Source: Valencia hispanica (lineage: Eukaryota > Chordata > Actinopteri > Cyprinodontiformes > Valenciidae). From it: a stretch of DNA of 64,000 nucleotides. Each line of letters opens with the position of its first letter. The stretch's first letter is position 1. The stretch lies in NCBI GenBank assembly GCA_963556495.2, contig OY747704.1:32758001-32822000 (forward strand), read 5' to 3'. Shown in pieces: positions 1-11,528 of this stretch. The position numbers and the translations under genes are program-made. The notes under the pieces are model-generated. The model searched no databases and was not told where the DNA came from. It was given only the letters and a program-made list of their open reading frames with translations.

Positions 1-1070
1 CTGAATGGGTTGTTATTGTTAACCAATATGTTCATGTATGCAAACATGCTAGCAATAGCTTATTTTCTAACCATAGCAATTTAAATCTTTCAAGCTAACA
101 ATGGAATCTTAGCTAATTTTGACTTAACAACCAAAATTAACATAATGAATGGATTGAGTTAACGTTAACCAACATGTTGGTACTTACCAACATGCTATCT
201 CTAAAATTTAAGCTAAAAATAACATTTAAGCTAACATTAGCATTTCAGCTAATATCAGCTAATAATGTGCATTTGAGGAAGATTTTATCATACTGAAAGG
301 ATTAACTTCATGGTAACGATTATGTTAGTGTTTGCCAACAAGCTTTCTGTGGCATTTAAGCTAACATTAGCATTTTAGCTAACATTAGAAATTTAGCTAA
401 TATTAGCTAGCCTTTGGTTTTTGGGTTGATTTTAACATACTGAATGGGTTGAGTTATTGTTAACCTATATGTTCATGTTTGCTACCATGCTGCGAATCGT
501 TTTTTATAAACTAACAATTGCAATTAAGCTCATTCAAGCTAACAACGGAATTTTAGCTCATTTTGACTTAACAGCTAGAAGTAACATAATGAATGGATTG
601 AGATACTGTTAACCAACATGTTGGTGTTTACCAACAAGCTATTCCTAGCATTTAAGCTAAAATCAACATTTAAGCTAACATTAGTATTTTAGCTAATGTT
701 CGCTAATATTTGGATTTTGGGAAGATGTTAAGATACTGAAAGGATTAAGTTAGGTAATGAACATGATACTGTTTGCCAAGATACAACCACTAGTATTTAA
801 GCTAACACTAGTATTACAGTTAGTATCAAAATTTAAGCTAATTTTGATTTAACAGCTAAGGTTACCTTGCTAAATAGAATTTGTTAATGTTTAGCGCCAT
901 GTTAGTGTTTGCCAACTTACTACCACTAGCATTTTAGCTAAAATTTGCATTTCAACTAATTTTAGCTAATACTTCCCTTTAAGCTTATTTTTATTATACT
1001 GAATGGATTGAATTATTGTTAACCAACATGTTTGTGTTTGGCAACATGCTACCATACGCTTCCGTACGAT
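1..1070. repeat. Tandem array of ~147-bp units with three-unit higher-order structure
   Basis: Degenerate units begin near 1, 147, 293, 439, 588, 735, 867 and 999. Most carry the same landmarks in order: a TGAATGGATTGAG-like start, TGTTAACCAACATG, GCCAACATGCT, then several AGCTAACATTAGCATTT-type words. Every third unit is most alike: 1 pairs with 439, 142 with 588, and 293 with 735. The implied higher-order period is about 440 bp. The array runs off the left edge of the window, so its true size is unknown. It could be a satellite or a tandemly expanded internal part of a transposon; no coding capacity is visible. Confidence 0.75.
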
Positions 1071-3990
1071 TTTTGAACTTCAACTACTTCTGCATACTTT
1101 GTGCTATTTTAACCATTCTACTTTTCAACTATTCTGCTAGTTCTGCTTTTTCCGGGTATATCTTTTGGTATTCATAACCTTTATACTTTTCATAATATTC
1201 AACTTTTTATTTTAGCTAATTGTGACAGTTTTTCTTTGTGTTAGGGTTGGCACACCCCTTTTCTTTTTTCTGCTGTTTATGTTTATTACACTTCAGCAAG
1301 TCTTTTACGGTTGACTTCAAATACTTCAGCTATTTTCTGCAAGTAAATTCATCTTACAGCATTCACACTGCATTTTCGCAGGAAATGCAACTTTTTCTAG
1401 TTTTTTTTGTTTAGCCATTCAGAAGTAGACTTGCTGGTGTGATTTGGATAATTGTCCTGCTGTATATCCCAAGTGGGCTTAGGCTAAAGGTCCCAAACAG
1501 AATATCGGACACTTCTTTTCTGACTTTTAGCTGGAGAGCATAATGCATTAATTATGGAAAGCTTTCCAGGTCCTGAAGCAACAGTCCCAGATCATAATAC
1601 TATCACGTTGATGCATGACTGTCAGTGTGACTTTTATTTTTTATGAAAAGCTGAATTAGCAGATGTAACGGGATGCACGTGTCATGATCCACATTGTTTG
1701 TATTTCGGTTTTCAGTCATGTTGGTGTTTAGATCATTTCCTGATTTTGTTCTATAGGTTTTGCCATATAGGTTCCTTTCGCTGTGTTCATTACTGCAACT
1801 GAGGTGTTATATTAGTTTTTTTCTTTTGTGTATAGTTTCTTAGTTTATTCTTGTATTTTGTTCTGTTCTGTTCTGTTCTTTGTGCATTTGAATTGATTTC
1901 TTTTAGATTATCAGGCTTTTTCCCTTTGTAGATCCTTTGAGTTTTAGTGCAGCTCCTTTTGTGTTATATTCAGTCTCTTTCTATCAGTGTCCTTGCTTGC
2001 ACTCTACCACAGCTGTTCCTCATCAGCTCGGATTAGTGTATCTGGTGACTTTGTCGTGTTCTACCCCTGCCTCAATATTTAGGCTCCTGGTTATTCATTG
2101 TTTATAGCTGGATTCTTCTGTTCACTACCTGTACTCCATGATCTACTCTATCTGCCGTTTCCTTGGTAAATTCTCCTTATATCATTAAAATACTCCATTT
2201 CGATTTTCCTCTGCATTTGGGCTGTTTGTAACGTCATTACAAAAGATGTAAATTTTGTCCACACAATTCAGTGGAAGTCTTTCCAAATTGATAGATCTTA
2301 TTGACTTTGTTTCCCATCAGTTTTTGAGTTTCTTCAGATCAGAGTATGATGTGTTGCTTTTAACACCTACTCAAGTCTGGACTTTTGGATCTGTAAGTTG
2401 GCCAATGATCAGGGTTGGATGTGGCCAATGATATAAAAGTAAAAAAACATGGTAAGTCTGAGTTATTTTGTGATTTAAGAAAGTTGCCTTTTCTATTTTA
2501 TTTCCTTTCGGGATGTGGTTGGTTCCTCTTAGCTCCCCCTCCCCCAATCAATACAATTCTCAATAGAAAACTGCTTTTGTATATACTCAGATTGTATTTG
2601 ACTTTAAGTTTGCTTGATCTGAAACATTTAGATGTGACAAAAAGAGAAAAAACTGAAGAAATCTGTAAGAAGAAAAACACTTTTTATGGCTTTGTAGAGA
2701 TGTGATATCTAATAAACTCAAAAGATTGGAAGCAGGCAGTCAGGTTCTTCTGTCTTTATGCTGTAAAAGTTGCCTAAATTAAAGGGACATCTCAATAAAT
2801 TAGAATATGAGTTCTGATGTAGCTTGTTTATCAGATTTAAAGTACCATCTGAAAATAACATTTGAGCAAGTATTAAATGTGCTTTTTGTTAAACCGACAT
2901 TTCTGTGTTAAAAATGTTTTTTATTGATGTAATATTACAATCTTCTAAGAAATTAAATGTTGATTTATTGTCTGTAAGCAGAAAATTGTCGTACCTAGCA
3001 TAAAAATGGGCTTAAAAACATCAGTTTGTGTAATTAATCTGTATGATGTGTTTCATTTAGTAAATTGAGTTTCTGAAAAACTGTAGATGAACTTTTCAAT
3101 AGTATAAAAATTTACTGAAATGCATCTATATCCAAGGAAAATGTTATCGAACCACAAAGAGTTCCTTGGATCGGTCACTCCGGACACCTTTTTCTCTCAT
3201 CCCTCTGTTTTTTTTGTTTCTTTTTTAGTTCTCTGACCTCTCCAGAAGTTTTCAATATCCGCCCTCCACCAAGCTCTATCCTCAAGAGAAACTCTGTGCC
3301 TCTTCCTCTTTTTATAATTACACAATGATTCACTGGTCTGGGGTCAAAATTTATTCATCCCTGTGACCAGGGGAGCAGAGACAAGCACTTCAGAGTAACG
3401 TCCTCCTGATGCAGCACATATCATCCTCAATCTGCCACCCATCTTTATTGGCCCAAATTATTACACCTAATTAGCCATTATTACACTTTTTGATATCAAT
3501 CATATCAGGTCAGTGGTTCAGTCATGCTGGCCTCCTTCCCAATGTTTCCCATCCCTGACTTCCTCACTTTTTCTGCACAGTTCTGAAATATTGAGTTCAG
3601 TAGCCAAAAACATTGTATGAGTTTCAGCAGAGGTTAAGTGCTCTGTGAAAGAACAAATGTAATCTCATTCAAGTCTACAATAAGACTAAAGTATGGAATT
3701 AGCACTCTCGTAGCAACATTTGGGTCACTTAAGTTTCATAACCCACACCATGACAAAATGTTACATTTTTAAAATAATGTTTTGAGTTGATGCATTAACT
3801 TTGATCTCCCGTATTTTAGGGATATTTCTGTTTAACATTCAAGATTAAATATTTAATCCAAAGAATAATACAATACAGTTTGGTAAATACTATGCTATGT
3901 CTTTTATGGTATTCAATACTTTGAAGATGCATTATATTACCCAAAGCATTCATCCAACTTTCCAAACTATTGAGATCCGGTCTCAATGGT
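1071..3990. other. AT-rich intergenic sequence with decayed repeats, no gene seen
   Basis: No exon-like open frame or RNA gene is recognisable. A block at about 1680-2245 begins TGTCATGATC and ends with an imperfect inverted copy (CGTCATTACA), which suggests an old interspersed repeat of unknown class. Around 2785-2810 is a short TCAATAAATTAGAATAT segment resembling the terminal sequence of the Tc1-like family seen intact at 61380-62911. The remainder is featureless to me. Confidence 0.4.
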
Positions 3991-3995
3991 TTGGA

Positions 3996-4330
3996 ATGGC
4001 CTACATTTGTATAGCGCTTTCAGTCAAATGACCACAAATCGCTTTACACTACATTTAGTCATTTAGCCATTCACACACCTATTCACAAGTTGGTGTTGGT
4101 GAGCTACATTGTAGCCACAGCTGATCTGGGGCACACTGACAGAAGTGAGGCTGCCGTACACACAGGCACCACCGGCCCCTCTGACCACCACCAGCAGCCA
4201 AGGTGGGTGAAGTGTCTTGCCCAAGGACACAACGACCGAGACAGACGGAGAGGGGGTTCGAACCCGCAACCCACCTGTTATGCGACGATCTCCTACCACC
4301 GCACCCACAGTTTCCCCAATTCAATTGCCT
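3996..4330. repeat. Fish interspersed repeat containing a B-box-like sequence
   Basis: The block starts with a LINE-tail-like TTGTATAGCGCTTTCA, followed by text common to dispersed fish repeats (AAGTGTCTTGCCCAAGGACA) and GGGTTCGAACCCGCAACC. That last segment contains a pol III B-box-like GGTTCGAACCC. Short open frames crossing it on both strands have no recognisable domain and are treated as noise. The class (SINE-like or LINE 3' UTR) is uncertain. Confidence 0.5.
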
Positions 4331-4507
4331 CCATATCCACAGGTTTATCAAATCGCCCCATATACGGAGGCCTCGGTTCTCGATGCAATCGTCCCGTGTT
4401 CGAGTCCCGTCCTAGTGGACTTTTGTGGGCCGCATGTCTTCCCCCACTTCTCTCCCCCTTCTGTGTACTATCCACTGACAAATAAAGGCCACAAAACCTT
4501 TTTTTAA
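4331..4507 (+). mobile_element. tRNA-derived SINE
   Basis: A tRNA-like head carries the B-box GTTCGAGTCCC at about 4398-4408. It is followed by a pyrimidine-rich body (CTTCCCCCACTTCTCTCCCC) and a tail with AATAAAGGCCACAAAACC and a T run. This head-body-tail order is typical of teleost SINEs. A similar tail recurs at about 34078-34135 and at about 25940-26030, supporting a dispersed family. The left boundary is approximate. Confidence 0.65.
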
Positions 4508-4539
4508 ACATAGAAAGTACTCTTACATCAGTTCTTCTG

Positions 4540-4960
4540 TTCTTTCTGTGTTTCTGCTCTGTCTCCTCGAACCCCCAGACAGTCGTGACAGATGGCCACT
4601 CGTACTGAGCCAGGTTCTGCTGGAGGTTTCTTCCTGTTCAAGGGGAGTTTTTCCTCTCCACTGTCTCTACATGCTTGTTGAGTATGAGGTATTGCTGTAA
4701 AGTTAACGACACAACACAGGCAACTGTCTACTGTTGCTGCATGTTTGTCCAGGAGAAGTGAATGCTGAAAGTCAGTGTCTCGATGCAATCTCCTGGGATT
4801 CCTTAGAAAACTTTTAAACTGATTGGAATAATAAACTGAAGGATTGACTAGAATGTATGTATGATTGAATTGAAATGACTTTTTTTGTAAAGTACATTGA
4901 GAGGATATGTGTTGTGAATTGGCGCTACATAAATAAATTGAACTGAATTGAAATAGTACT
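4540..4960 (+). mobile_element. LINE-type 3' tail repeat (class uncertain)
   Basis: The block contains the widespread fish repeat text GGTTTCTTCCTGTTCAAGGG and ends with GAATTGGCGCTACATAAATA followed by repeated TTGAA. Such a terminal short repeat after a near-constant motif is how many 5'-truncated non-LTR retrotransposons end. No RT coding sequence is present. I cannot place it in a clade with confidence. Confidence 0.5.
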
Positions 4961-5036
4961 ACGACGCCTATGGAGTAAATTCATTTGTGAAATAACTTCA
5001 AAACCAAAAACATTTGTTGGTGGTATTACAACAAAG

Positions 5037-5460
5037 GGGAGGAAACTGAGAACGGCAGGAACTCAGAGACAAACTGAGAGGTCATGTGAAATCACAGGGA
5101 GGGGACAGCAGAAGCTGTGGTACAGAGTGCGAGGAGGTCTCCAACTTTCTGCGGAGCAAATAGCTACAGCCCTCCAGGATTCACGTGGCCTTTAGAGTAG
5201 ATCAAGAACAGCATAAAGAGGACCTCAGCAAATGGCTGTCAATGGCTGAACAGCTCCAAGCTTACATCTGCAAGTTTAAGCATGTCACTGGACTTTATAG
5301 TGAAGAAGTGCTCTATGGAGTGACAAATTGTGCCTCTCTGTAGCAATCCAACGATAAGTCTGGGTTTGGTAGCTGTCAGGAGAATGGCATCTGCCTGACT
5401 GCATTGTCAAAGACCTTTTGGACATTTTAATGTTTTCAGCTTTGTGGGGACAGTTTAAGG
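5037..5460 (+). mobile_element. Decayed Tc1-like transposon fragment
   Basis: Translation fragments and nucleotide text resemble the middle of fish Tc1-like transposases, including the stretch around 5330-5430 that corresponds to the region between the first and second catalytic aspartates. There are stops and frameshifts and no terminal inverted repeats. It is a dead internal fragment. A hAT-type miniature element is inserted at its right end. Confidence 0.45.
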
Positions 5461-5685
5461 CAGGGGTGCCCAATTTCAGTCATAGAGAGCTACCATCCTG
5501 TAACTTTTAGAAGCAAGCACCCCTTCTCCAACAGACCTGAGTGAAACGAGTGGGTCATTATTAGGCCTCTGCAGAGCTGAATGACACTGATAAGGAAATT
5601 CACCCATCTGATTCATGTTTGTTGGAGCAGGGATCCATCTAAACGTTACAGGATGGTAACTCTCAACTGGACCTGGGTACCCCTG
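5461..5685. mobile_element. hAT-type MITE
   Basis: The ends are inverted: CAGGGGTGCCCA at left and the complement of TGGGTACCCCTG at right. Similarity of the two arms continues for about 50 bp (both include ACCATCCTGTAAC and its complement). The flanks GTTTAAGG (5453-5460) and GTTTAGGA (5686-5693) match at six of eight positions, consistent with a decayed 8-bp target-site duplication. It has no coding capacity. Confidence 0.7.
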
Positions 5686-5751
5686 GTTTAGGAATTGTTC
5701 CTTCAGTTCCAACATGACTGTATCACTACACAAAACAAGGCACATACATCC

Positions 5752-5882
5752 ATGAGTGAGTGAGTGAGTGAGTGAGTGAGTGAGTGAGTGAGTGAGTGAG
5801 TGAGTGAGTGAGTGAGTGAGTGAGTGAGTGAGTGAGTGAGTGAGTGAGTGAGTGAGTGAGTGAGTGAGTAAGTGAGTGAGTG

Positions 5883-5938
<56 letters not shown>
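5752..5938. repeat. Compound tetranucleotide microsatellite (GAGT)n-(TTAG)n
   Basis: About 125 bp of near-perfect GAGT repeats (one GAGTAAGT interruption near 5868) switch at about 5881 to about 57 bp of TTAG repeats. The two motifs differ by one base, so the second block probably arose by mutation within the array and re-expansion. Confidence 0.97.
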
Positions 5939-6896
5939 GTGGAAGAATTTGTTTGGCTTGGTTCTGTCCTCCACCAGATAAAACACTTTTAGGATGAAAT
6001 AGACCAGAGGCTTTGAGCAAGGCTATTTTCTCTGACCTGGAAGGAATGGTCAAAAAGAAGAATGGTCAAGAATTCCCAGAAACACACTCACACTAAATCT
6101 TGTGGAAAGTTATAGCTGCAAGAGTGGGCTGACATTTTAAACTCCATCAGTTAAGGACAGGATGTCCCTCAAGTTTAAGTGTTTGTAAAAGGCAGATGGG
6201 TGAATACTTTTGGAAATTTTGTCTATTATTATCGCTGATTCTTCATAGATATGGACTAAAAGCGCTTATTACAAAATACTGCAGACCTTTTCTATTTTGA
6301 TATATAAAGTTGTCATAAGCCATCCAGTACCATCTTTTGCCATTTCCAGACAGGACGTCCTCCAGTATTCCTCTTTGAAAGGTTACAAACTCCAGTGTTA
6401 AAGCATTCTCTTGGAGTTAACTGTTTCTAACCTTGTCAATCATATTTTATGAAACAGTGAGAAACTGTTCACAAATATATATCCAGTCAAATTTGTTCTG
6501 TACTATAAAACATTTGAAAATATGAGTTTAATTTAAACAGCTAAGAGAATATGCATGAAACTGGACAAAGTAACTGAACTCTGAGAGAATATCTGGAGGT
6601 GTTTTCTTCTTACTGAGCATTTTTATACTTTGATGAAAAGGTCTCCGTTGTTAAATTTTTGTAATAAAAAATATATCCTTTCAAAAACAGCCTTGTATAT
6701 CTTCTACAAGGGAAGCCATGCAGTCATACTGTATTTCAACACTGAAGAAAGTGGCTTTTTACATCTTAAAACACATGTTTATTTTATAACAACAAGCTAA
6801 TTCTTCTGTTTGGCTTTTAGCATGGTAACTGCAGAAAAAAGATTCAAAGTCTGATCTGTTAATTTAGGTTTTTAATATCTTATTTAGAACATTTTT
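5939..6896. other. Intergenic sequence without recognisable features
   Basis: AT-rich sequence with no long open frame, exon-like block, RNA gene or clear repeat ends that I can recognise. Part may be decayed transposon, for example around 6120-6230, which has Tc1-like text (GGGTGAATACTTTTGGAAATTT). Confidence 0.4.
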
Positions 6897-7266
6897 GTCA
6901 TAGTTTATTGTTGCAGTTGGATCAAAGATGCAGGACAAGTCGAAGGCAGAGATAAGATTTAGAGACTTTAATGAAGATGAAAAAAACACTTACAGGTGGG
7001 CACAAAGGGAAACAGGACAAATAGCGCAAGAACTGGCGAGTTTAATTGCTGTAAAGTGACATATGGTTGATTGGAAAGAGGGTGCAGCTGTGAGGAAGAC
7101 CAGGGAGGCTGAAGGAGACTTATGAGCATGAAAGGAGCTGAGGAGAATGTCATAAATAACCAAGGCAAAACACTAATCTAAAGAAAAGCAAGAATAAATT
7201 AAGAAGAGCACAATCAAAAATACAAACACAAAAACAACCTAAAACCCAAACAACTCAAGATCATGA
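6897..7266. repeat. Unclassified interspersed repeat with TGTCAT ends
   Basis: The block begins TGTCATAGTTT and ends AGATCATGACA, giving short inverted ends of the TGTCATGATC type also seen near 1680. The interior is purine-rich and non-coding. The family is unknown, and the boundaries rest only on these short ends. Confidence 0.35.
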
Positions 7267-7267
7267 C

Positions 7268-7406
7268 AATCCATCCATCCATCTATTTTCTGTACCCATC
7301 CATCCTAATGCAGGATTGTGAGGGTGTTGGTACCTATCTCCAGCGGTCAAGGGGCGAGAGGTGGGGTACACCCTAGACAGGTCGACAGACCATCGCAGAA
7401 AATCAT
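7268..7406 (-). mobile_element. 5'-truncated RTE/Rex3-like LINE tail
   Basis: The block starts with CCATCCATCCATC, the complement of GATG repeats that terminate RTE-clade LINEs. It continues with text typical of the adjacent 3' region in fish RTE copies, including the GGCGAGAGGTGGGGTACACC segment. Only about 140 bp remain, so it is a severely truncated copy. Confidence 0.6.
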
Positions 7407-8367
7407 GACAATTTGGTTTTAAAAAATTTATTGAAAAGCAAATACAAATAAAGTTCTTTCAAATGCTAAAAGGTAATTTGAAGATGATCGTAGTAGAAAA
7501 CATAACCAACTCCTTTCTATAGAATCAATATTTCACCTGTTTATAAGTAAATGATTTTCTGTAAAGAGATCTAATAAAAGCATTCTTCTGTGGCTTCATA
7601 TTTTAGACAACTCAGTAAATTTAGTCAAGAAAAACTTAAATGTCTATAGACGACTAGCATGTGACTAAAACTAAATTGAATTTTAGTTAAAAGACTATTA
7701 CCTAACTGAAACTAAGTTCATATAAGCTGTCATGATTAACACTAACTCACCCATCCTATTTCTGTACTCAATTTATATTTGAGACAGTTAATGAGTTAAG
7801 GGGCTGGTCATCACAGAGGATGACAGAAAACTGTGCACTGTCACTCATATGGTCAATTTTAGTCATCACAATCTGAGTTAAATTGTCTTAATTCACATTA
7901 GTCAGGATGAAATGGTGTAGATTAGTTAGGAGAATATCCTATACTAGGATTAAACAAAATGAAGGTCAACAGAATAAAAAAGAAGCATCGAGTTATTGTT
8001 CTAAAAAGGAAGACCTTAACTCTTGGCTGCAGTGTACTTTTCTTTCGTTAGCGTTAATTGCAGCTTTGACAGCAGTTAAAGGCAAGGTCTTCATCTGACT
8101 CCTAATCATTTATCTCTCCATTAGAGAGAGCACTCCAAGGTTTTATTAGTGTAATAAAGTTGATCTTCAGCGCCACAAAAAGCCTCCTAACCCAATGATG
8201 CTCCGAGGTCCCAGAATGAATGTGTTCCTCAACTTTATATTCCTCGTATGTCTTACACACACTCTGGCACTCTCTCCCACACACACACACGACATGTATC
8301 TTAAGCTTAATTAAAATCATTTTATGGTATTGTTTTCATTATAAAGTTAGTGATGCCCAGCATTTCT

Positions 8368-8372
8368 AAGTG

Positions 8373-8405
<33 letters not shown>

Positions 8406-8535
8406 ATATGTATGTATACATATATATATTATTATATGTATACACATATATATGTATGTATATATGTATGTATACATATATATATATACATTTTTTAAAA
8501 CATATACACATATATATATATATTCTTTTATTATT
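8368..8535. repeat. Imperfect (TA)n microsatellite
   Basis: Alternating TA with interspersed TATG, TACA and TTATTA words runs through this block. Tyr/Ile-rich open frames on both strands across it are low-complexity artefacts. The following TTATTATTATTATT is a short trinucleotide run. Confidence 0.9.
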
Positions 8536-10301
8536 ATTATTATTTGCAAACATGGCTTTATATTACTTAAATCTTTGACAAACTGAAATTCAATCGCTCT
8601 GTCTGTGCCCTCTTGTGGATGAAATAAGTAGTTGCAGAAAGGAAGTTCCAATTGAAGTTCAAAACAATGCTCGTTATTAAACATAAAGATGTAAATGTTA
8701 TCTTTAGGCTTCCAGGATGAAATCAAAAATCAAAAATGTATGTGAGCGAAACTAATGCATTTTTACGTGCAGTTATTTCCTTATTTCATAATGAATCTAA
8801 TATATAATAGTGTAAACACCAAACCCATTGACCAAGGCATAGACATTGCCTTGACTGAGTTTAACCTTAGAGGAATAAGTTCATCTCTTGAGGTTGTGAG
8901 GGGGATTTTGTCAATAAATAGATATTAAGAGAAGCAATATTTTTACTATTTTTACATTACTTTATGCTTAAAAATTTAGCTTTAATAATAACAAAAACAT
9001 ATCTGTCTAAAAGAGTTTCCATGGGTTTTTATATGTCTCATAGATTATTATATTTGAGCTTGTTTGAGGTTTTTTGTGAATCATGAACTTTTATTTCCCA
9101 CTATCCTGTTTAACCTACAAAGAAATATATATCAACTCAAAGCGATGTACTGACTTCAGGTTAGCAGTGTGTCTGATCACCAGCTGTTAAAAGGTTAACG
9201 GCTCTTTGAGGCGATGTCTCCTGCCTGTTGGCCGAGGCGCTCTGGTCTTTGAATTGACTTTGAACAAGAGGTCAGGTCTCTGAAAAACACATATCTATGT
9301 CGTCATAACCACAACAACATGTTAAATACCTTGTTAAAAGAAAAACACTTTGTATGGCATAGAATGAACCACAAAAGCACACCACACTTTGACATTGATT
9401 TTTATGTAAGAATTTTATTTGTTCAAACAATTTAAACCCATGGCTAATTTTGCTTCCAGTTTACAAGTATGCACTACCTTCTCTTGGTCTGTCGAATAAA
9501 TTTAACCAAAATATAAAAAATATATAGTTTCTAATGTGAGAAAATATGAATCATTTCAATGGGTATGAAGACTATTCCAAGCTTCTGTAGTTTTCCTTTT
9601 AATTCTTTAATGTTTTCTCATAGTTAGAGGGTCCATGAATGATAGCATGTCCTCCACATCAATGAGCAGCTTCAAATGTGTTTGGTCTACGTTAAAATAA
9701 CTCACATATAGTTTTACTTTTTTTTAATAAGCTGACGTGGGTCCTGATTTTAATCCTATGATGCACTTTGTGGTGCACAACATTATATGAAAGTTGAAAT
9801 ACTATAATAACATTTAATACAGTGACAGAAATTAAATAAGTATGTTGTATTTTTCAGATTTTTTCATATACTTGCGGACTCATTTTCATTCTTCAAAACA
9901 CACTGAAGCATTGATCTTAGAAGAAATCGAATTTAGAGAGCTGACATCACAGCAAAATACACTTCAATCCACCTGATCCGATGTGACACCCACCCAGATT
10001 CACACACAGACAGACTCTGTGAACCGTATTTGGAGATGTATGCCTGCATAATATTTTCTGATCCATGCGGGGGCTGGCAGACCAGTGACGCACTAACATG
10101 TAATAACCTTTAAAGCCTGTCACATGCGTCAGAGCATTCAGATCTCAGCGAAGGGCACATCTCAACATCACAGGTGGGAGAATAAAAATTTATACCAGTT
10201 TTTGGAAAACGCATGAACAAAGATTTCTGTGATGTTGCCTAAATAACATCCTTTATTTGGAAGGGAGTTTTGCTGTTTGAGTGCAAAGCCAACAATCAGC
10301 T
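8536..10301. other. Upstream region of the C2CD4-like gene
   Basis: AT-rich sequence without recognisable repeats or exons. The last 250 bp contain candidate 5' UTR or promoter sequence but no clear TATA box or CpG cluster. In mammals C2CD4 genes have a non-coding first exon. An upstream non-coding exon could lie here, but no convincing donor/acceptor pair can be assigned by eye. Confidence 0.35.
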
Positions 10302-11528
10302 ATGTGGGTCCTTTGGAAGATCAGGGAGAGCATGGAGACAATTCCTCTGGAGATGGAGCGTTACAGGGGTAAAAATGATGAGGATTCTTTTTTCTCCTCA
10401 AAGACCAGCCTCTATCAGAATCTGCACACAAACATCATTACTCCAGAGAACATCCCTGAGTTCTGCCTGCCTCCACGGCTTTGCAAGAGACAGATAGAAG
10501 CTGAGATGACCCCTCTGCACCTGGGCAGCCATAGGCAGACACTCTTTCTAAGGAGCAGCACTTCTTTAAATATTACCCAAGCTAAAATGAAGGAGATGAA
10601 GGAAAAGAGTGAAGACCCATCAGTGCTTCAGAACGCTCCAAGGAAACCTTTGCCATTCTCTGCAGAGTGTTACGGCCTGGCTGGGATGTACGAGAGCCCC
10701 AACACTCGAAGAAAAGAATCTTTGTTCCATTCGAAACGGCCTGTGTACATGTTCGAAAGATGCATCCCTACCACAAATCCCAGACAGGTGAAGGAGACAA
10801 CTCCACTAAAGAAAACATTTTCTGAAATTTTCCCACTGTTTGCCTCCAAAAGCATCTCAGAAGCAGCCAGCACAGAAGCTAAAACTCCTTCCAGTGCCAA
10901 ATCACTCAGAAGTGTCCCATCCAGAAGCAGTCGTCTTAAAGAAACTGTATCCTGCCCTTCGTTGATTGATAGCATGGAGAAAATCAAGAAGCCAAAGAAA
11001 TTAGGTTTAAGTTTACCAACTTCTTCTTGCAGCTGGTTATCCTGTGAGATAAACCCACCCACCCTGTCGCCACCTGTTCTGCATCCACTGGACCTCCTCC
11101 ACTGCCAGGAGAGACTTCACCATGAACACATCCTTCCTTTGCAAGGCCGAGGCCGAGTTCACCTCTCCACTGAACACACCACATTCTCTAACTGCACTTC
11201 CATCTTTTCCACTATCAGAGTGCGTGTGTTGTCTGTGGAGGGCTTGCTGGATCAAAATGAACGCCAAACCCTGAACTGTGCAGTGAATCTGTGCCTGACA
11301 CCGGGGAAGCTGCAGCAACAGGAGAGCGCCACCATCAGGAACTCCTGTCATCCTGTGTTCAACGAAGATTTCTACTTCACCGAGCTGAGCCAGAAGGATC
11401 TGACTGAGCTACAGCTCAGGTTAAAAGTTGTGGATAAAGCTGCAATGGTAGCACTGAGGAGGGGAACAGTGATTGGGATGATTTGTAAACCTCTGTCCGA
11501 GCTGCTATCCTCTGAGGAACAGGTGTGA
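10302..11528 (+). CDS. c2cd4: C2 calcium-dependent domain-containing protein 4 family member
   Basis: One uninterrupted frame encodes 408 aa. The ATG at 10302 is chosen because the protein then begins M-W-V-L-W-K, matching the M-W-x-L start known for C2CD4 proteins; the frame stays open for seven codons upstream but only with GTG. Family signatures are visible in order. They are ITPENIPEFCLPPRL at residues 46-60, ESPNTRRKES at 131-140, a Ser/Pro/Lys-rich linker, and a C-terminal C2 domain at about 300-405 starting STIRVRVLSVEGLL, with NPxF-like HPVFNEDFYF. Several C2 loop acidic residues look poorly conserved, so calcium binding is doubtful. Mammalian C2CD4A/B are inflammation-responsive nuclear or cytoplasmic proteins linked to islet biology; a function for this copy is inference only. 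The gene lies 3.9 kb upstream of vps13a on the same strand. Which C2CD4 paralogue it is cannot be settled here. Confidence 0.88.
   Translation: MWVLWKIRESMETIPLEMERYRGKNDEDSFFSSKTSLYQNLHTNIITPENIPEFCLPPRLCKRQIEAEMTPLHLGSHRQTLFLRSSTSLNITQAKMKEMKEKSEDPSVLQNAPRKPLPFSAECYGLAGMYESPNTRRKESLFHSKRPVYMFERCIPTTNPRQVKETTPLKKTFSEIFPLFASKSISEAASTEAKTPSSAKSLRSVPSRSSRLKETVSCPSLIDSMEKIKKPKKLGLSLPTSSCSWLSCEINPPTLSPPVLHPLDLLHCQERLHHEHILPLQGRGRVHLSTEHTTFSNCTSIFSTIRVRVLSVEGLLDQNERQTLNCAVNLCLTPGKLQQQESATIRNSCHPVFNEDFYFTELSQKDLTELQLRLKVVDKAAMVALRRGTVIGMICKPLSELLSSEEQV

Noticed and set aside
4390..4410. tRNA gene at the GTTCGAGTCCC sequence
   Set aside because: No cloverleaf with acceptor stem can be drawn, and the downstream body and tail are those of a SINE.
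4063..4788. Cluster of overlapping 60-130 aa ORFs on both strands
   Set aside because: They fall in SINE and LINE-tail repeats and show no domain or codon signal.
5752..5938. CRISPR-like or regulatory array
   Set aside because: Pure tetranucleotide repetition without unique spacers; it is a microsatellite.
8322..8726. Tyr/Ile-rich ORFs on both strands
   Set aside because: They are translations of a (TA)n microsatellite.
10281..10301. GTG at 10281 as start of the C2CD4-like protein
   Set aside because: Eukaryotic nuclear genes start with ATG, and the ATG at 10302 gives the family-typical M-W-x-L N-terminus.
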